55,281 bases of DNA from Hyphomonas polymorpha PS728. Lineage in GTDB: Bacteria; Pseudomonadota; Alphaproteobacteria; Caulobacterales; Hyphomonadaceae. The stretch covers positions 1 to 55,281 of the forward strand of contig NZ_ARYM01000024.1 of the NCBI RefSeq assembly GCF_000685315.1, read 5' to 3'. The position numbers and the translations under genes are program-made. Shown here piece after piece: positions 30,244 through 37,491 of the stretch (positions within the stretch are counted from its first letter, which is position 1; each line of letters begins with the position of its first letter). Below the pieces are notes generated by a model. The model had not been told where the DNA came from and did no database searches. It worked only from the letters and a program-made list of their open reading frames with translations.

Positions 30244-30969
30244 TCAGCCGGCGATATATTGCGCGCCATTGACCGTCATGGTCGCCCCGTTGATGAAGGC
30301 GGCCTCGTCGGAGGCAAGGTAGGCGCACATCGAGGCGATCTCTTCGGCCTTGCCGAGACGGCCCACGGGGATGGTTGCGATGATCCCCTGCAGCACTTCG
30401 GGCTTCACTGCCTGCAGCATCTCGGTATCGATATAGCCGGGCGCTACTACGTTGGCCGTAATGCCTTTTTTGGCGCCTTCATAGGCCAGCGCCTTGGTAA
30501 AGCCGATCAGGCCGGCCTTGGCGGCAGAATAGTTGGCCTGCGTGAACTGCCCTTTCTGGCCGTTGATCGAGGAGATGTTGATCACCCGGCCCCAATTGCG
30601 GTCGCGCATCCCGTCCCACACCTGCCGGGTTACGTTGAAGGCGGAGGTCAGGTCTACATTGATCACTTCCTGCCACTGGGCCAGCGTCATCTTGTGGAAC
30701 GGCGCGTCCCGCGTGATCCCGGCATTGTTGACCAGCACGTCAACCGGCCCGAGATCGGCTTCAATCGCCTTCAGCCCGGCGCCTACGGCCTCATAGTCGG
30801 CCACGTCGAACTTGTAGACCTTGATGCCCGCTTCGCGGGAAAATTCGGCCGCCGCCGCGTCATTGCCGCCATAATTTGCGGCCACCGTATATCCCTTGGC
30901 CTTCAGCATTTCGCTGATTGCCTTGCCGATGCCGCGCGTCCCGCCGGTCACCAGAGCCGTTTTCGCCAT
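30244..30969 (-). CDS. phbB: Acetoacetyl-CoA reductase
   Basis: This 241-residue short-chain dehydrogenase reduces acetoacetyl-CoA to (R)-3-hydroxybutyryl-CoA with NADPH, the precursor of polyhydroxybutyrate. T-G-G-T-R-G-I-G-K-A-I is the cofactor loop near residue 8, followed by N-N-A-G-I-T-R-D near 85, I-S-S-I-N-G-Q-K-G-Q-F-T-Q-A-N-Y-S-A-A-K with the catalytic Tyr and Lys, and A-P-G-Y-I-D-T-E-M. G-Q-F-T-Q-A-N-Y is diagnostic of PhaB/PhbB over FabG. It is divergent from phaR. Thiolase and PHB synthase genes are not in the window. Confidence 0.94.
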   Translation of the reverse strand: MAKTALVTGGTRGIGKAISEMLKAKGYTVAANYGGNDAAAAEFSREAGIKVYKFDVADYEAVGAGLKAIEADLGPVDVLVNNAGITRDAPFHKMTLAQWQEVINVDLTSAFNVTRQVWDGMRDRNWGRVINISSINGQKGQFTQANYSAAKAGLIGFTKALAYEGAKKGITANVVAPGYIDTEMLQAVKPEVLQGIIATIPVGRLGKAEEIASMCAYLASDEAAFINGATMTVNGAQYIAG

Positions 30970-31059
30970 GGTCTTGTCTCCTCCCGATTGTCTCGTTCAG
31001 ATTACACTCGCCTAGAAGCGGGTCTCACATCAATAGCGCATTGGTCTTGCGAGGGTTCT

Positions 31060-31076
31060 GTGCAAATATTTTGCAC
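31060..31076. promoter_or_regulatory. Palindromic operator candidate between phbB and phaR
   Basis: GTGCAAA (31060-31066) and TTTGCAC (31070-31076) form a perfect 7-bp palindrome with a 3-base spacer. More TGC/GCA elements follow up to 31110 (TAGCACAA, TTGCTTGC, TTGCAGG). PhaR proteins are known to bind TGC-rich repeats, so this is a likely PhaR site for autoregulation, and perhaps for phbB. It lies 51 bases before the phaR ATG. Confidence 0.6.
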
Positions 31077-31126
31077 TAGCACAATAATTGCTTGCTCCAT
31101 TGCAGGGCATCGCGCGAGGTGAGGAC

Positions 31127-31726
31127 ATGGCCAGACAATCAGGCTCAGGCGGGCCGATCATCATAAAGAAGTATGCCAACCGGCGTCTCTATGACACGTC
31201 GACGTCTTCCTATGTCACTTTGGAACACCTGTCTGATCTTGTCCGGGAAGGTCAGGAATTCGAAGTACGCGATGCCAAGACCGGCGAAGACCTGACCCGC
31301 CAGGTGCTGACGCAGATCATTTTCGAGCATGAAACCAAGGGGCAGGGTGCCCTGCCGCTGAATTTCCTGCGCCAGCTGATCGGCTTTTACGGCGGCGGCG
31401 CGCAGGCCTATCTGCCGTCTTTCCTGGAAATGTCGATGAACAGCTTTGCCCAGGCCCAGAAAGAATGGCGCAAGGCGGCCAACCCGATGAGCCTTTTCGA
31501 GGCTCAGACGCGCCGCAACATGGCGATGTTTGAGCAGGCGATGAAAATGTTCATGCCCGGCGTTGCGCCCGGCAGCGCAGCAACCGGCGCCGCAGATCCG
31601 CGCCCGTCTGCCGCGCAGCCGCCCGCCAACCCGTTCATGGAATATCAGGCCGAAGCCCTTGCTGCGATGCAGGAGCAGATGGAAGCCATCCAGAAGCAGC
31701 TGGCCGACCTGTCCCGCAAGGAATAA
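31127..31726 (+). CDS. phaR: Polyhydroxyalkanoate synthesis repressor PhaR
   Basis: This 199-residue DNA- and PHB-binding repressor has an N-terminal domain I-I-I-K-K-Y-A-N-R-R-L-Y-D-T-S-T-S-S-Y-V near residue 12 and Q-E-F-E-V-R-D-A-K-T-G-E-D-L-T-R near 45, the PHB_acc_N signature. Two PHB-accumulation regulatory helices follow (L-P-S-F-L-E-M-S-M near 100), with a Met/Gln-rich tail. PhaR represses phasin and its own gene until it is titrated by polymer granules. The ATG at 31127 has GAGG upstream; an earlier TTG is not needed. The divergent palindromic site upstream supports autoregulation. Confidence 0.94.
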   Translation: MARQSGSGGPIIIKKYANRRLYDTSTSSYVTLEHLSDLVREGQEFEVRDAKTGEDLTRQVLTQIIFEHETKGQGALPLNFLRQLIGFYGGGAQAYLPSFLEMSMNSFAQAQKEWRKAANPMSLFEAQTRRNMAMFEQAMKMFMPGVAPGSAATGAADPRPSAAQPPANPFMEYQAEALAAMQEQMEAIQKQLADLSRKE

Positions 31727-31748
31727 GGCCGGCCTGCCAAAGCTCGCC

Positions 31749-32219
31749 TCAGACGTCGCCTGCCACGCCGAAGTCCCGGCGTGCCGAGACGATGGTGACG
31801 ATCACGCCTGCCAGAACATCCAGCAACGTCATCGCCGTCAGGATGAAGAAGGTTGAGGTGGCGAAGTTCGGCATCAGCAGGAACTGCACCAGGCAGAGGA
31901 TGAAGATCAGCAGCGAGATGCCATGATTGACGATCGTGGCAGTGCCGGTGCTGGTGGATTTCAGGATTTCCAGGAACAGGAAGATCACGGCGAGGAGGAC
32001 AATCGCGTCCCCCTTGGTCAGCACCCATTCCACGCCGGAAATCATCGGCAGGCCCAGGAAGCGCTCGTTCAGCAGGTTGGCCATCGGCGCGGCCTGCGCC
32101 TGAAGCAGCTGGCCGCTGGCATCGATCGCCTGAACCGGGCCCCCGAAAGCCATCGCCATGAGATTGTAGAGCACGACGGGAATGACCAGCAGCGGAAAGA
32201 TGCCGAAGATTAGTCGCAT
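31749..32219 (-). CDS. Four-helix membrane protein of unknown function
   Basis: This 156-residue protein has about four membrane segments: L-I-F-G-I-F-P-L-L-V-I-P-V-V-L-Y-N-L-M near residue 3, A-I-V-L-L-A-V-I-F-L-F-L-E-I-L near 72, I-S-L-L-I-F-I-L-C-L-V-Q-F-L-L near 100, and a last one near 125. The loops are short; the first contains A-P-M-A-N-L-L-N-E-R. The ATG at 32219 has AGGGG 8 bases before it; the longer frame adds a hydrophilic head that is unlikely. I do not recognise the family. It is convergent with phaR. Confidence 0.7.
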   Translation of the reverse strand: MRLIFGIFPLLVIPVVLYNLMAMAFGGPVQAIDASGQLLQAQAAPMANLLNERFLGLPMISGVEWVLTKGDAIVLLAVIFLFLEILKSTSTGTATIVNHGISLLIFILCLVQFLLMPNFATSTFFILTAMTLLDVLAGVIVTIVSARRDFGVAGDV

Positions 32220-32438
32220 GAATGACCCCTGTTTTTGAGTTTCGCCATTGCCTGCGCGACGTTTCTGGTCGCGCTCCATCTTGGCAACGGCCGCCCCCGC
32301 TAATGCGATTCTCGTGTCCTTAGAGGCCTTGCCTGCCACGTCCACCCTCGCAATGACGATTGCGTTTACCAACCCTGTCTACCGTATCGCAGCGGGGGTG
32401 GCGAGGGGCTTTGAGAGGCCGCTCTTAAAGCGGCAGCT

Positions 32439-32822
32439 TCAGGGATTTCTGGGTGGCTTGTCGAAGCTCGCTTCCTGGGCCTTGTGGTGCAGCTGCAGAT
32501 TGAGCAGCACGCCTTTTGCTACCGGAAGCAGCCAGAGGCAGAGCAGGGTCACCGCAACGCCCACACCGATCATCGCCAGGATCTTGAGGCCCACCGGCAG
32601 CGGGCTCATCGGCACCAGGAACAGGAACGGGGCCATCAGGATCAGCACCCCGAAGCCGACGAAGAAGGCCGGCCCGTCCGCCGTGTCGGCAGCCGTCATG
32701 TCCCTTCCGCAATGCGGGCAGGCGTCATTGAGCTTAAGATACCCCTTGAACAGCTTGCCCTCGCCGCAGGCGCCGCAGCGTTGGCGAATTCCGGAGAGGA
32801 TGGGTGTCTGTTTGTGTTCCAT
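32439..32822 (-). CDS. DUF983 zinc-ribbon membrane protein
   Basis: This 127-residue protein has an N-terminal zinc ribbon: R-C-G-A-C-G-E-G-K-L-F-K-G-Y-L-K near residue 15 and C-P-H-C-G-R-D near 35. Two membrane helices follow (F-F-V-G-F-G-V-L-I-L-M-A-P-F-L-F-L-V and the G-V-G-V-A-V-T-L-L-C-L-W-L-L region). This is the DUF983 architecture; the family is often near cytochrome oxidase assembly genes, but not here. It reads toward the other small membrane protein 219 bases away. The stretch between them holds only a short 6-bp hairpin. Confidence 0.88.
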   Translation of the reverse strand: MEHKQTPILSGIRQRCGACGEGKLFKGYLKLNDACPHCGRDMTAADTADGPAFFVGFGVLILMAPFLFLVPMSPLPVGLKILAMIGVGVAVTLLCLWLLPVAKGVLLNLQLHHKAQEASFDKPPRNP

Positions 32823-32945
32823 GCCCGGTATTTAGGCATGCGATCTTGCGAAAGCCCCGTGACAAACGCCCGCGCCTCCTCTTGACGCGGGCAGGCGCAT
32901 TGCCCACGAGTGCGCCGGTTTCAACGCCCTCCGGGAGCTTCCTTC

Positions 32946-33887
32946 ATGTCCGACCCTGTCTTCAGCCGCATCGCCATCATCGGTGTGGGCCTCATCGGCT
33001 CCTCGATTGCGCGGGCCGCGGCTGAATATCGCGCGGCAGGGGAGGTGGTCCTCTATGATGCAAGCCCCGATGTCCGCGCCCGTGCCGGCGCGCTCGGCCT
33101 CGGCACCGTAGCGCCGACGCTGGAGGCGGCCGTCTCGGACGCGGACTGCGTCATCGTCTGCGTTCCGGTGGGCGCAATTGGCGCTGTGGCCGCCGGGGCC
33201 GTGCCCTGCATGAAGTATGGCGCCATTCTTACCGATGTCGGCTCGGTCAAGAGTGAGGCGGCCCGCGCGCTGCACGGGGCTGGCGATGGCCGCATCCATG
33301 TCATTCCCGGACACCCGATTGCCGGCACCGAGCAGTCGGGACCGGAAGCCGGCTTCCCGACACTGTTTCGCGGGGCCTGGCATATCCTGACGCCGCTTTC
33401 CGGGCAGGATGAAGCCTACCAGACCGCCACCGATCAGCTGGCCGCCTTCTGGACACGGCTCGGCGCAAAGGTGGAGGCGATGGACGCCGGCCGGCATGAC
33501 CGCGTTCTGGCAATCACCTCCCACCTGCCTCACCTGATCGCCTTCAACATCGTCACCACCGCCTTTGACCTTGAATCGGTCGAGCAGGGCGAGGTGGTGA
33601 AATATTCGGCCGGCGGCTTCCGGGACTTTACCCGGATCGCCGCGTCAGATCCGGTGATGTGGCGGGACGTATTCCTCAACAACAAGGAAGCCGTGCTCGA
33701 ATGCCTCGGGCGCTTTTCCGAGGATCTCGCCGCTCTGCAGCGGGCGATCCGCTGGGACGATGGGGATACGCTGATCCGCGAATTCACGCGCGCGCGCTCC
33801 ATCCGCAAGGCGATCATCGATGCAGGCCAGGATTCCAGCGCGGTGAACTTCGGGCGGAATACGCCGGAGCCCGAAGAACAGGCTTAG
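32946..33887 (+). CDS. Prephenate/arogenate dehydrogenase (TyrC type)
   Basis: This 313-residue enzyme oxidatively decarboxylates prephenate or arogenate in tyrosine synthesis. I-A-I-I-G-V-G-L-I-G-S-S-I-A-R-A is the NAD loop near residue 9. V-G-S-V-K near 100, G-H-P-I-A-G-T-E-Q-S-G-P near 125 and S-H-L-P-H-L-I-A with the catalytic His near 195 are family signatures, along with A-G-G-F-R-D-F-T-R-I-A-A. No chorismate mutase domain is fused. The ATG at 32946 is used; the earlier start adds 12 residues without support. hisC, often the neighbour, is absent. It is convergent with regA, and the two stops lie in a 10-base palindrome at 33885. Confidence 0.93.
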   Translation: MSDPVFSRIAIIGVGLIGSSIARAAAEYRAAGEVVLYDASPDVRARAGALGLGTVAPTLEAAVSDADCVIVCVPVGAIGAVAAGAVPCMKYGAILTDVGSVKSEAARALHGAGDGRIHVIPGHPIAGTEQSGPEAGFPTLFRGAWHILTPLSGQDEAYQTATDQLAAFWTRLGAKVEAMDAGRHDRVLAITSHLPHLIAFNIVTTAFDLESVEQGEVVKYSAGGFRDFTRIAASDPVMWRDVFLNNKEAVLECLGRFSEDLAALQRAIRWDDGDTLIREFTRARSIRKAIIDAGQDSSAVNFGRNTPEPEEQA

Positions 33888-33891
33888 GCGC

Positions 33892-34464
33892 CTATTTCGG
33901 CGCGCGCTTGGCCAGGATGCGCTGCAGCGTGCGGCGGTGCATGTTGAGGCGGCGCGCGGTTTCCGAAACGTTGTGGTTACACAGCTCATAGACGCGCTGG
34001 ATATGCTCCCAGCGCACCCGGTCAGCCGACATCGGGTTCTCGGGCGGCGCCGGGCGCTCGTCCTGCGTGGCGGTCAGCGAGCGGATAATGTCTTCCACAT
34101 CGGCAGGTTTGGAGAGGTAATCGACCGCGCCGGCCTTCACGGCGGCCACGGCGGTAGCGATGGCGCCATAGCCGGTGAGGATCACGGCGCGCGCTTCCGG
34201 GCGGTGTTTCTGCAGCACTTCCACCACTTCCAGGCCGCTGCCATCTTCCAGGCGCAGGTCCAGAACCGCGAAGGCAGGCGGGTTCAGGCGGGCAATGTCC
34301 TTGCCTTCCGACACGTTGGTGACGGCGGAAACGACAAAGCCGCGCTGGGCCAGCGCGCGGGCAAGGCGCTGCACAAACGGGCCGTCATCGTCCATCACAA
34401 GGCAGGATTTATCCTCCACGCCTTCCAGGCTCGGATGCAGGTTCACGACAGCGGGGCGTTCCAT
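33892..34464 (-). CDS. regA: Redox response regulator RegA/ActR/PrrA
   Basis: This 190-residue response regulator has a receiver domain (L-V-M-D-D-D near residue 22, phosphoacceptor Asp in V-L-D-L-R-L-E-D, Lys in L-S-K-P-A). It has the four-proline hinge (R-P-A-P-P-E-N-P) and a Fis-type helix-turn-helix S-E-T-A-R-R-L-N-M-H-R-R-T-L-Q-R-I-L, nearly invariant in RegA homologues. RegA controls respiration, electron-transfer and, in some species, carbon or nitrogen fixation genes under low oxygen. It lies 59 bases after regB on the same strand. Confidence 0.95.
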   Translation of the reverse strand: MERPAVVNLHPSLEGVEDKSCLVMDDDGPFVQRLARALAQRGFVVSAVTNVSEGKDIARLNPPAFAVLDLRLEDGSGLEVVEVLQKHRPEARAVILTGYGAIATAVAAVKAGAVDYLSKPADVEDIIRSLTATQDERPAPPENPMSADRVRWEHIQRVYELCNHNVSETARRLNMHRRTLQRILAKRAPK

Positions 34465-34523
34465 GCGCTCTCTCCTTCAGGCGGTCTTGCCGCGGGTAAG
34501 CGAATATATGGCGGAAAAGTCAA

Positions 34524-35891
34524 CTATTCCAATCCACGCGGCAGCAGCGCACTGAGCGGCCAGACGGCCTGAACGATGGCGCCTGTGGCCGGCGGTGTCC
34601 TGTTTCGGGACGCAATTCGCCCGCCCGTGCGCTCGATCAGCGTTTTTGCGATGAAAAAGCCAAGGCCCATGTCCCCGCCGCCGAGGCGGGCTTCGGACCG
34701 TTCGGAAATATACGGCTCCCCCAGTTTCGGCAGCACTTCGGGCGAGAATCCGGGGCCGTCATCGGTGATGGTGATCACCACCTGATCTGCCGTCCAGCTC
34801 GCCGTGGCGTCCACGCGGGTGGCAGCAAAGCTCACCGCGTTCTCGATGAAGGCGCCCAGCGCATGGAGAATTTCCGGGCTGCGGGCGAGGATTGGCGGTT
34901 TTTCCGCGCCGCCTTCGCCCGGCACCGCGCGCACCACAAGCGCCACGCCGAGGCCCTTCATCGGCGCGGCGGCTTCTTCCACCAGCGCGTCCAGCGGCAT
35001 CCGGGCGTGAACAATGTCGGTCGCGTCGCGTGCCTCGCGGATGGCCGAGAGGATCGAGCGGCAGCGGTCGGCCTGTTCGGCGATCAGGCGGAAATCTTCG
35101 GCGTGCGGATCATCCGGGCTCGCCTGCTGCACCAGTTCCTTGGCGACCAGGTGGATGGTGGCGAGCGGCGTGCCCAGTTCATGCGCCGTCATCGCCGACA
35201 TTGCGCCCAGCGCCGAGAGTTTCTGCTCCCGCGCCATCACAACGCTGGCCGCGTCAAGCGCGCGTACAAGGCGGGCCTCATCCTGACTGACGCGCGCGGC
35301 CGACAGGGTGAAGAATACCACGCCCACGGCAAGCGCCGTGAACTGACCCCACTGGAAGAGGATCGGCAGATGCGTGCCGCCGCTGACTTCCCAAGGAAGG
35401 GGCAGACTGAGGAAGGGCATCAGCGCCGCGAGACCCAGCGCCAGGACGGCAATGGCACTTGCCCGGAAGCGCCCGAGGCTGAGCGCGGCAACAGTAACCG
35501 GTGCCAGCATCAGCAGCAGGAAGGGGTTGGAGAGCCCGCCGGTCGCCGCGATCAGCGCCGCCAGCTGCACCGTGTCGAAGCCCAGCTGCAGCACCGCTTC
35601 CCAGCTATGAGTCAGGCGCTGGGACTGGAAGGCGAAGGAGAGGAACACGTTGAGCCAGGCAGACGCCGCAATGATGGCCAGGCACAGCGCCAGCGGAACA
35701 TCGAAGCCGAGGATGAAGGCCACGAACAGAACAGCAGCGGTCTGCCCCGCCACCGCCAGCCAGCGCAGCGTGATGAAGGTGCGCAGCCGCGTCCGTCCGA
35801 GGGCTGACTGCGCCGAGCCGAGCCCTTCAGGTGCTAGCGTGAAGATCGCGTCTTCAAAGCCCAGTCTCGAATCTCGGGAGAAATCATCCAT
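34524..35891 (-). CDS. regB: Redox sensor histidine kinase RegB/ActS/PrrB
   Basis: This 455-residue kinase has six membrane segments in the first ~190 residues, including the quinone-site motif A-A-T-G-G-L-S-N-P-F between helices. The H-box is A-M-T-A-H-E-L-G-T-P-L-A-T-I, the redox Cys box is A-D-R-C-R-S-I-L, and N and G boxes (A-F-I-E-N-A-V-S, D-D-G-P-G-F, G-D-M-G-L-G-F-F-I) follow. The conserved Cys and the G-G-L-x-N-P-F motif are both kept, so redox and quinone sensing should work. It is upstream of regA and divergent from a SenC gene (61-base gap), a variant of the arrangement in Rhodobacter. Confidence 0.95.
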   Translation of the reverse strand: MDDFSRDSRLGFEDAIFTLAPEGLGSAQSALGRTRLRTFITLRWLAVAGQTAAVLFVAFILGFDVPLALCLAIIAASAWLNVFLSFAFQSQRLTHSWEAVLQLGFDTVQLAALIAATGGLSNPFLLLMLAPVTVAALSLGRFRASAIAVLALGLAALMPFLSLPLPWEVSGGTHLPILFQWGQFTALAVGVVFFTLSAARVSQDEARLVRALDAASVVMAREQKLSALGAMSAMTAHELGTPLATIHLVAKELVQQASPDDPHAEDFRLIAEQADRCRSILSAIREARDATDIVHARMPLDALVEEAAAPMKGLGVALVVRAVPGEGGAEKPPILARSPEILHALGAFIENAVSFAATRVDATASWTADQVVITITDDGPGFSPEVLPKLGEPYISERSEARLGGGDMGLGFFIAKTLIERTGGRIASRNRTPPATGAIVQAVWPLSALLPRGLE

Positions 35892-35952
35892 GCCGATCTT
35901 ATGCGGCAGCCTGTCTCTTGCGCCAAGCGCCGGAATGGGGGCCTATCGCCGA

Positions 35953-36576
35953 ATGCGAAACTCATTTGCCTTTGCCCTTCCGGCCCTGTTTCTGCTTGCC
36001 GCCTGCGGCGCTTCGGATGCGCCTGCGTCCGGGGGCGGTATTGCCAGCTCCGGCGGTATGAAATCGGGCTGCGCCAGCCGCGCCTATAGCGAAATCGGCG
36101 GGCCGATCTCGCTGATCGACCAGACCGGCGCGCGCGTGACAGAGGATAATTACAAGGGCAAGCCGACCGTTGTGTATTTCGGCTTCACCTATTGCCCGGA
36201 TGTCTGCCCGGCCGCGCTTTCCACGCTGGGCGCGGCCTATCGCCGGCTGCCGGAAGGGGAAACCGTGCCGCAGACCCTGCTGATCACGGTCGATCCGGAC
36301 CGCGATACGCCGGAGGCCCTCGCCACCTATGTGACCACGCCGGCCTTTCCGCCGGGGCTTGTGGGGCTGACAGGCTCTGCTGAGGAAATCCGCGGAGCGG
36401 CCGATCATTTCAAGGCGGACTATGCCCGGATCGAGCAGCCCGAGAGCCTCGCCGAATACACGATGGACCACACCAACCTCATCTATGTGATGGATGAGGA
36501 CTGGAAGCTGAAGACTTTCTTCACGCATGAGGACACGCCCGAGACGATCTCGGCCTGCCTGGCGGAGCTTTTCTAG
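35953..36576 (+). CDS. senC: SCO1/SenC/PrrC family copper chaperone lipoprotein
   Basis: This 207-residue thioredoxin-fold protein has lipobox L-F-L-L-A-A-C (Cys17) and a Gly/Ser linker. The SCO core follows: Y-F-G-F-T-Y-C-P-D-V-C-P-A with the C-x3-C copper ligands near residue 80, D-P-D-R-D-T-P near 118, and the distal His region (Y-T-M-D-H-T-N-L). It delivers copper to the CuA or CuB site of cytochrome oxidase; in Rhodobacter PrrC is linked to RegB signalling. The ATG could also be 35935. It is divergent from regB, so co-regulation by RegA is plausible. Confidence 0.93.
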   Translation: MRNSFAFALPALFLLAACGASDAPASGGGIASSGGMKSGCASRAYSEIGGPISLIDQTGARVTEDNYKGKPTVVYFGFTYCPDVCPAALSTLGAAYRRLPEGETVPQTLLITVDPDRDTPEALATYVTTPAFPPGLVGLTGSAEEIRGAADHFKADYARIEQPESLAEYTMDHTNLIYVMDEDWKLKTFFTHEDTPETISACLAELF

Positions 36577-36583
36577 GGCCGGA

Positions 36584-37330
36584 TCAGATTTCGTCCGCGC
36601 CGCCGGGATTGCGGCGGCGGCGGATCAGCCACATCACGCCGCGCAGGTCTGACAGGGCATCCTTCAGGCGGCCGAAATTGGTGTAGTTCGACCGGCCCGT
36701 GCCGCGCGGGCGGTGGTTCACTTCCCGGAATTCCACCAGATGGCCATCTGAACGCATCAGCGCGGGCATGTAGCGGTGCATGTGATCGAAATAGGGGAGC
36801 TGCAGGAACGTCGCCCGCTCCATCACCTTGATGCCGCAGCCGCTGTCGTCGCAGTCATCCTTCAGCATCCGCTTGCGGATATTGTTGGCAAACCGGCTGC
36901 CGAAGCGTTTCCAGGCGGTGTCTTTCCGGCTGCCCCGGCGGCCCATCACCATTTTCAGGCCATGGGGAGCGTCGGCGCGGGTCAGCTGGCGGTAGAGGTC
37001 AGGCAGGTCGGCCGGGTCGTTCTGGCCGTCGCCGTCCAGCGTGCCGACCACGGGTCCGCGCGCAGCCAGAATCCCGGAGCGGATCGCCCGGCTCTGCCCG
37101 GCATTCTTCCGGTGTCCGAGCACGCGCAGCATGGGGAAACGGCTCTTGAGCGCGGCGAGCTCCGCGCGGGTTTCGTCGGTGGAGGCGTCATCCACGAAGA
37201 TCATCTCGAAGGCGCGGCCATCCAGCGCCCGGGCGATTTCGGTGGCAAGCTGCTCGACATTGCCGGCTTCATTGTGGACGGGCACGACAACGGAAAATTC
37301 AAGCGAGTCGGCCACGGTCAGTCCATTCAT
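36584..37330 (-). CDS. Family 2 glycosyltransferase (dolichyl-phosphate mannosyltransferase-like)
   Basis: This 248-residue cytosolic-face enzyme has V-V-V-P-V-H-N-E-A-G-N near residue 14, F-V-D-D-A-S-T-D near 45 and T-L-D-G-D-G-Q-N-D-P near 97 (the D-x-D metal site), then an amphipathic Arg-rich C-terminus without the membrane helices of ArnC. It probably makes a polyprenyl-phosphate sugar. The divergent gene encodes an ArnT/PMT-type membrane glycosyltransferase that would use such a donor. It is convergent with senC (7-base gap). Confidence 0.9.
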   Translation of the reverse strand: MNGLTVADSLEFSVVVPVHNEAGNVEQLATEIARALDGRAFEMIFVDDASTDETRAELAALKSRFPMLRVLGHRKNAGQSRAIRSGILAARGPVVGTLDGDGQNDPADLPDLYRQLTRADAPHGLKMVMGRRGSRKDTAWKRFGSRFANNIRKRMLKDDCDDSGCGIKVMERATFLQLPYFDHMHRYMPALMRSDGHLVEFREVNHRPRGTGRSNYTNFGRLKDALSDLRGVMWLIRRRRNPGGADEI

Positions 37331-37491
37331 TCAATTCAGCTAATTTGCGCACATAACCCCGGCAGGGGCCAAAATCGAGACCTGGATGGCATGGGGGCCG
37401 CCGCTGGCCCGCATTTCCGGGCGGGTGTGTCCAAAATGCCTGCCGCCAATTCTGCAAGACGAACGGGAAATCCAGCGCTATTACCCTGCCC

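Noticed and set aside
29878..31122. 414-codon plus-strand ORF covering phbB and the hairpin region
   Set aside because: It runs through the cupin stop, three hairpins and phbB in the wrong frame.
33885..33894. Palindrome TAGGCGCCTA holding the stops of the prephenate dehydrogenase gene and regA
   Set aside because: Ten bases with no loop cannot form a hairpin, and two convergent TAG stops make it likely by chance.
34863..35807. 314-codon plus-strand ORF opposite regB
   Set aside because: The regB frame has every kinase motif; the opposite frame is His/Arg/Gln-rich noise.
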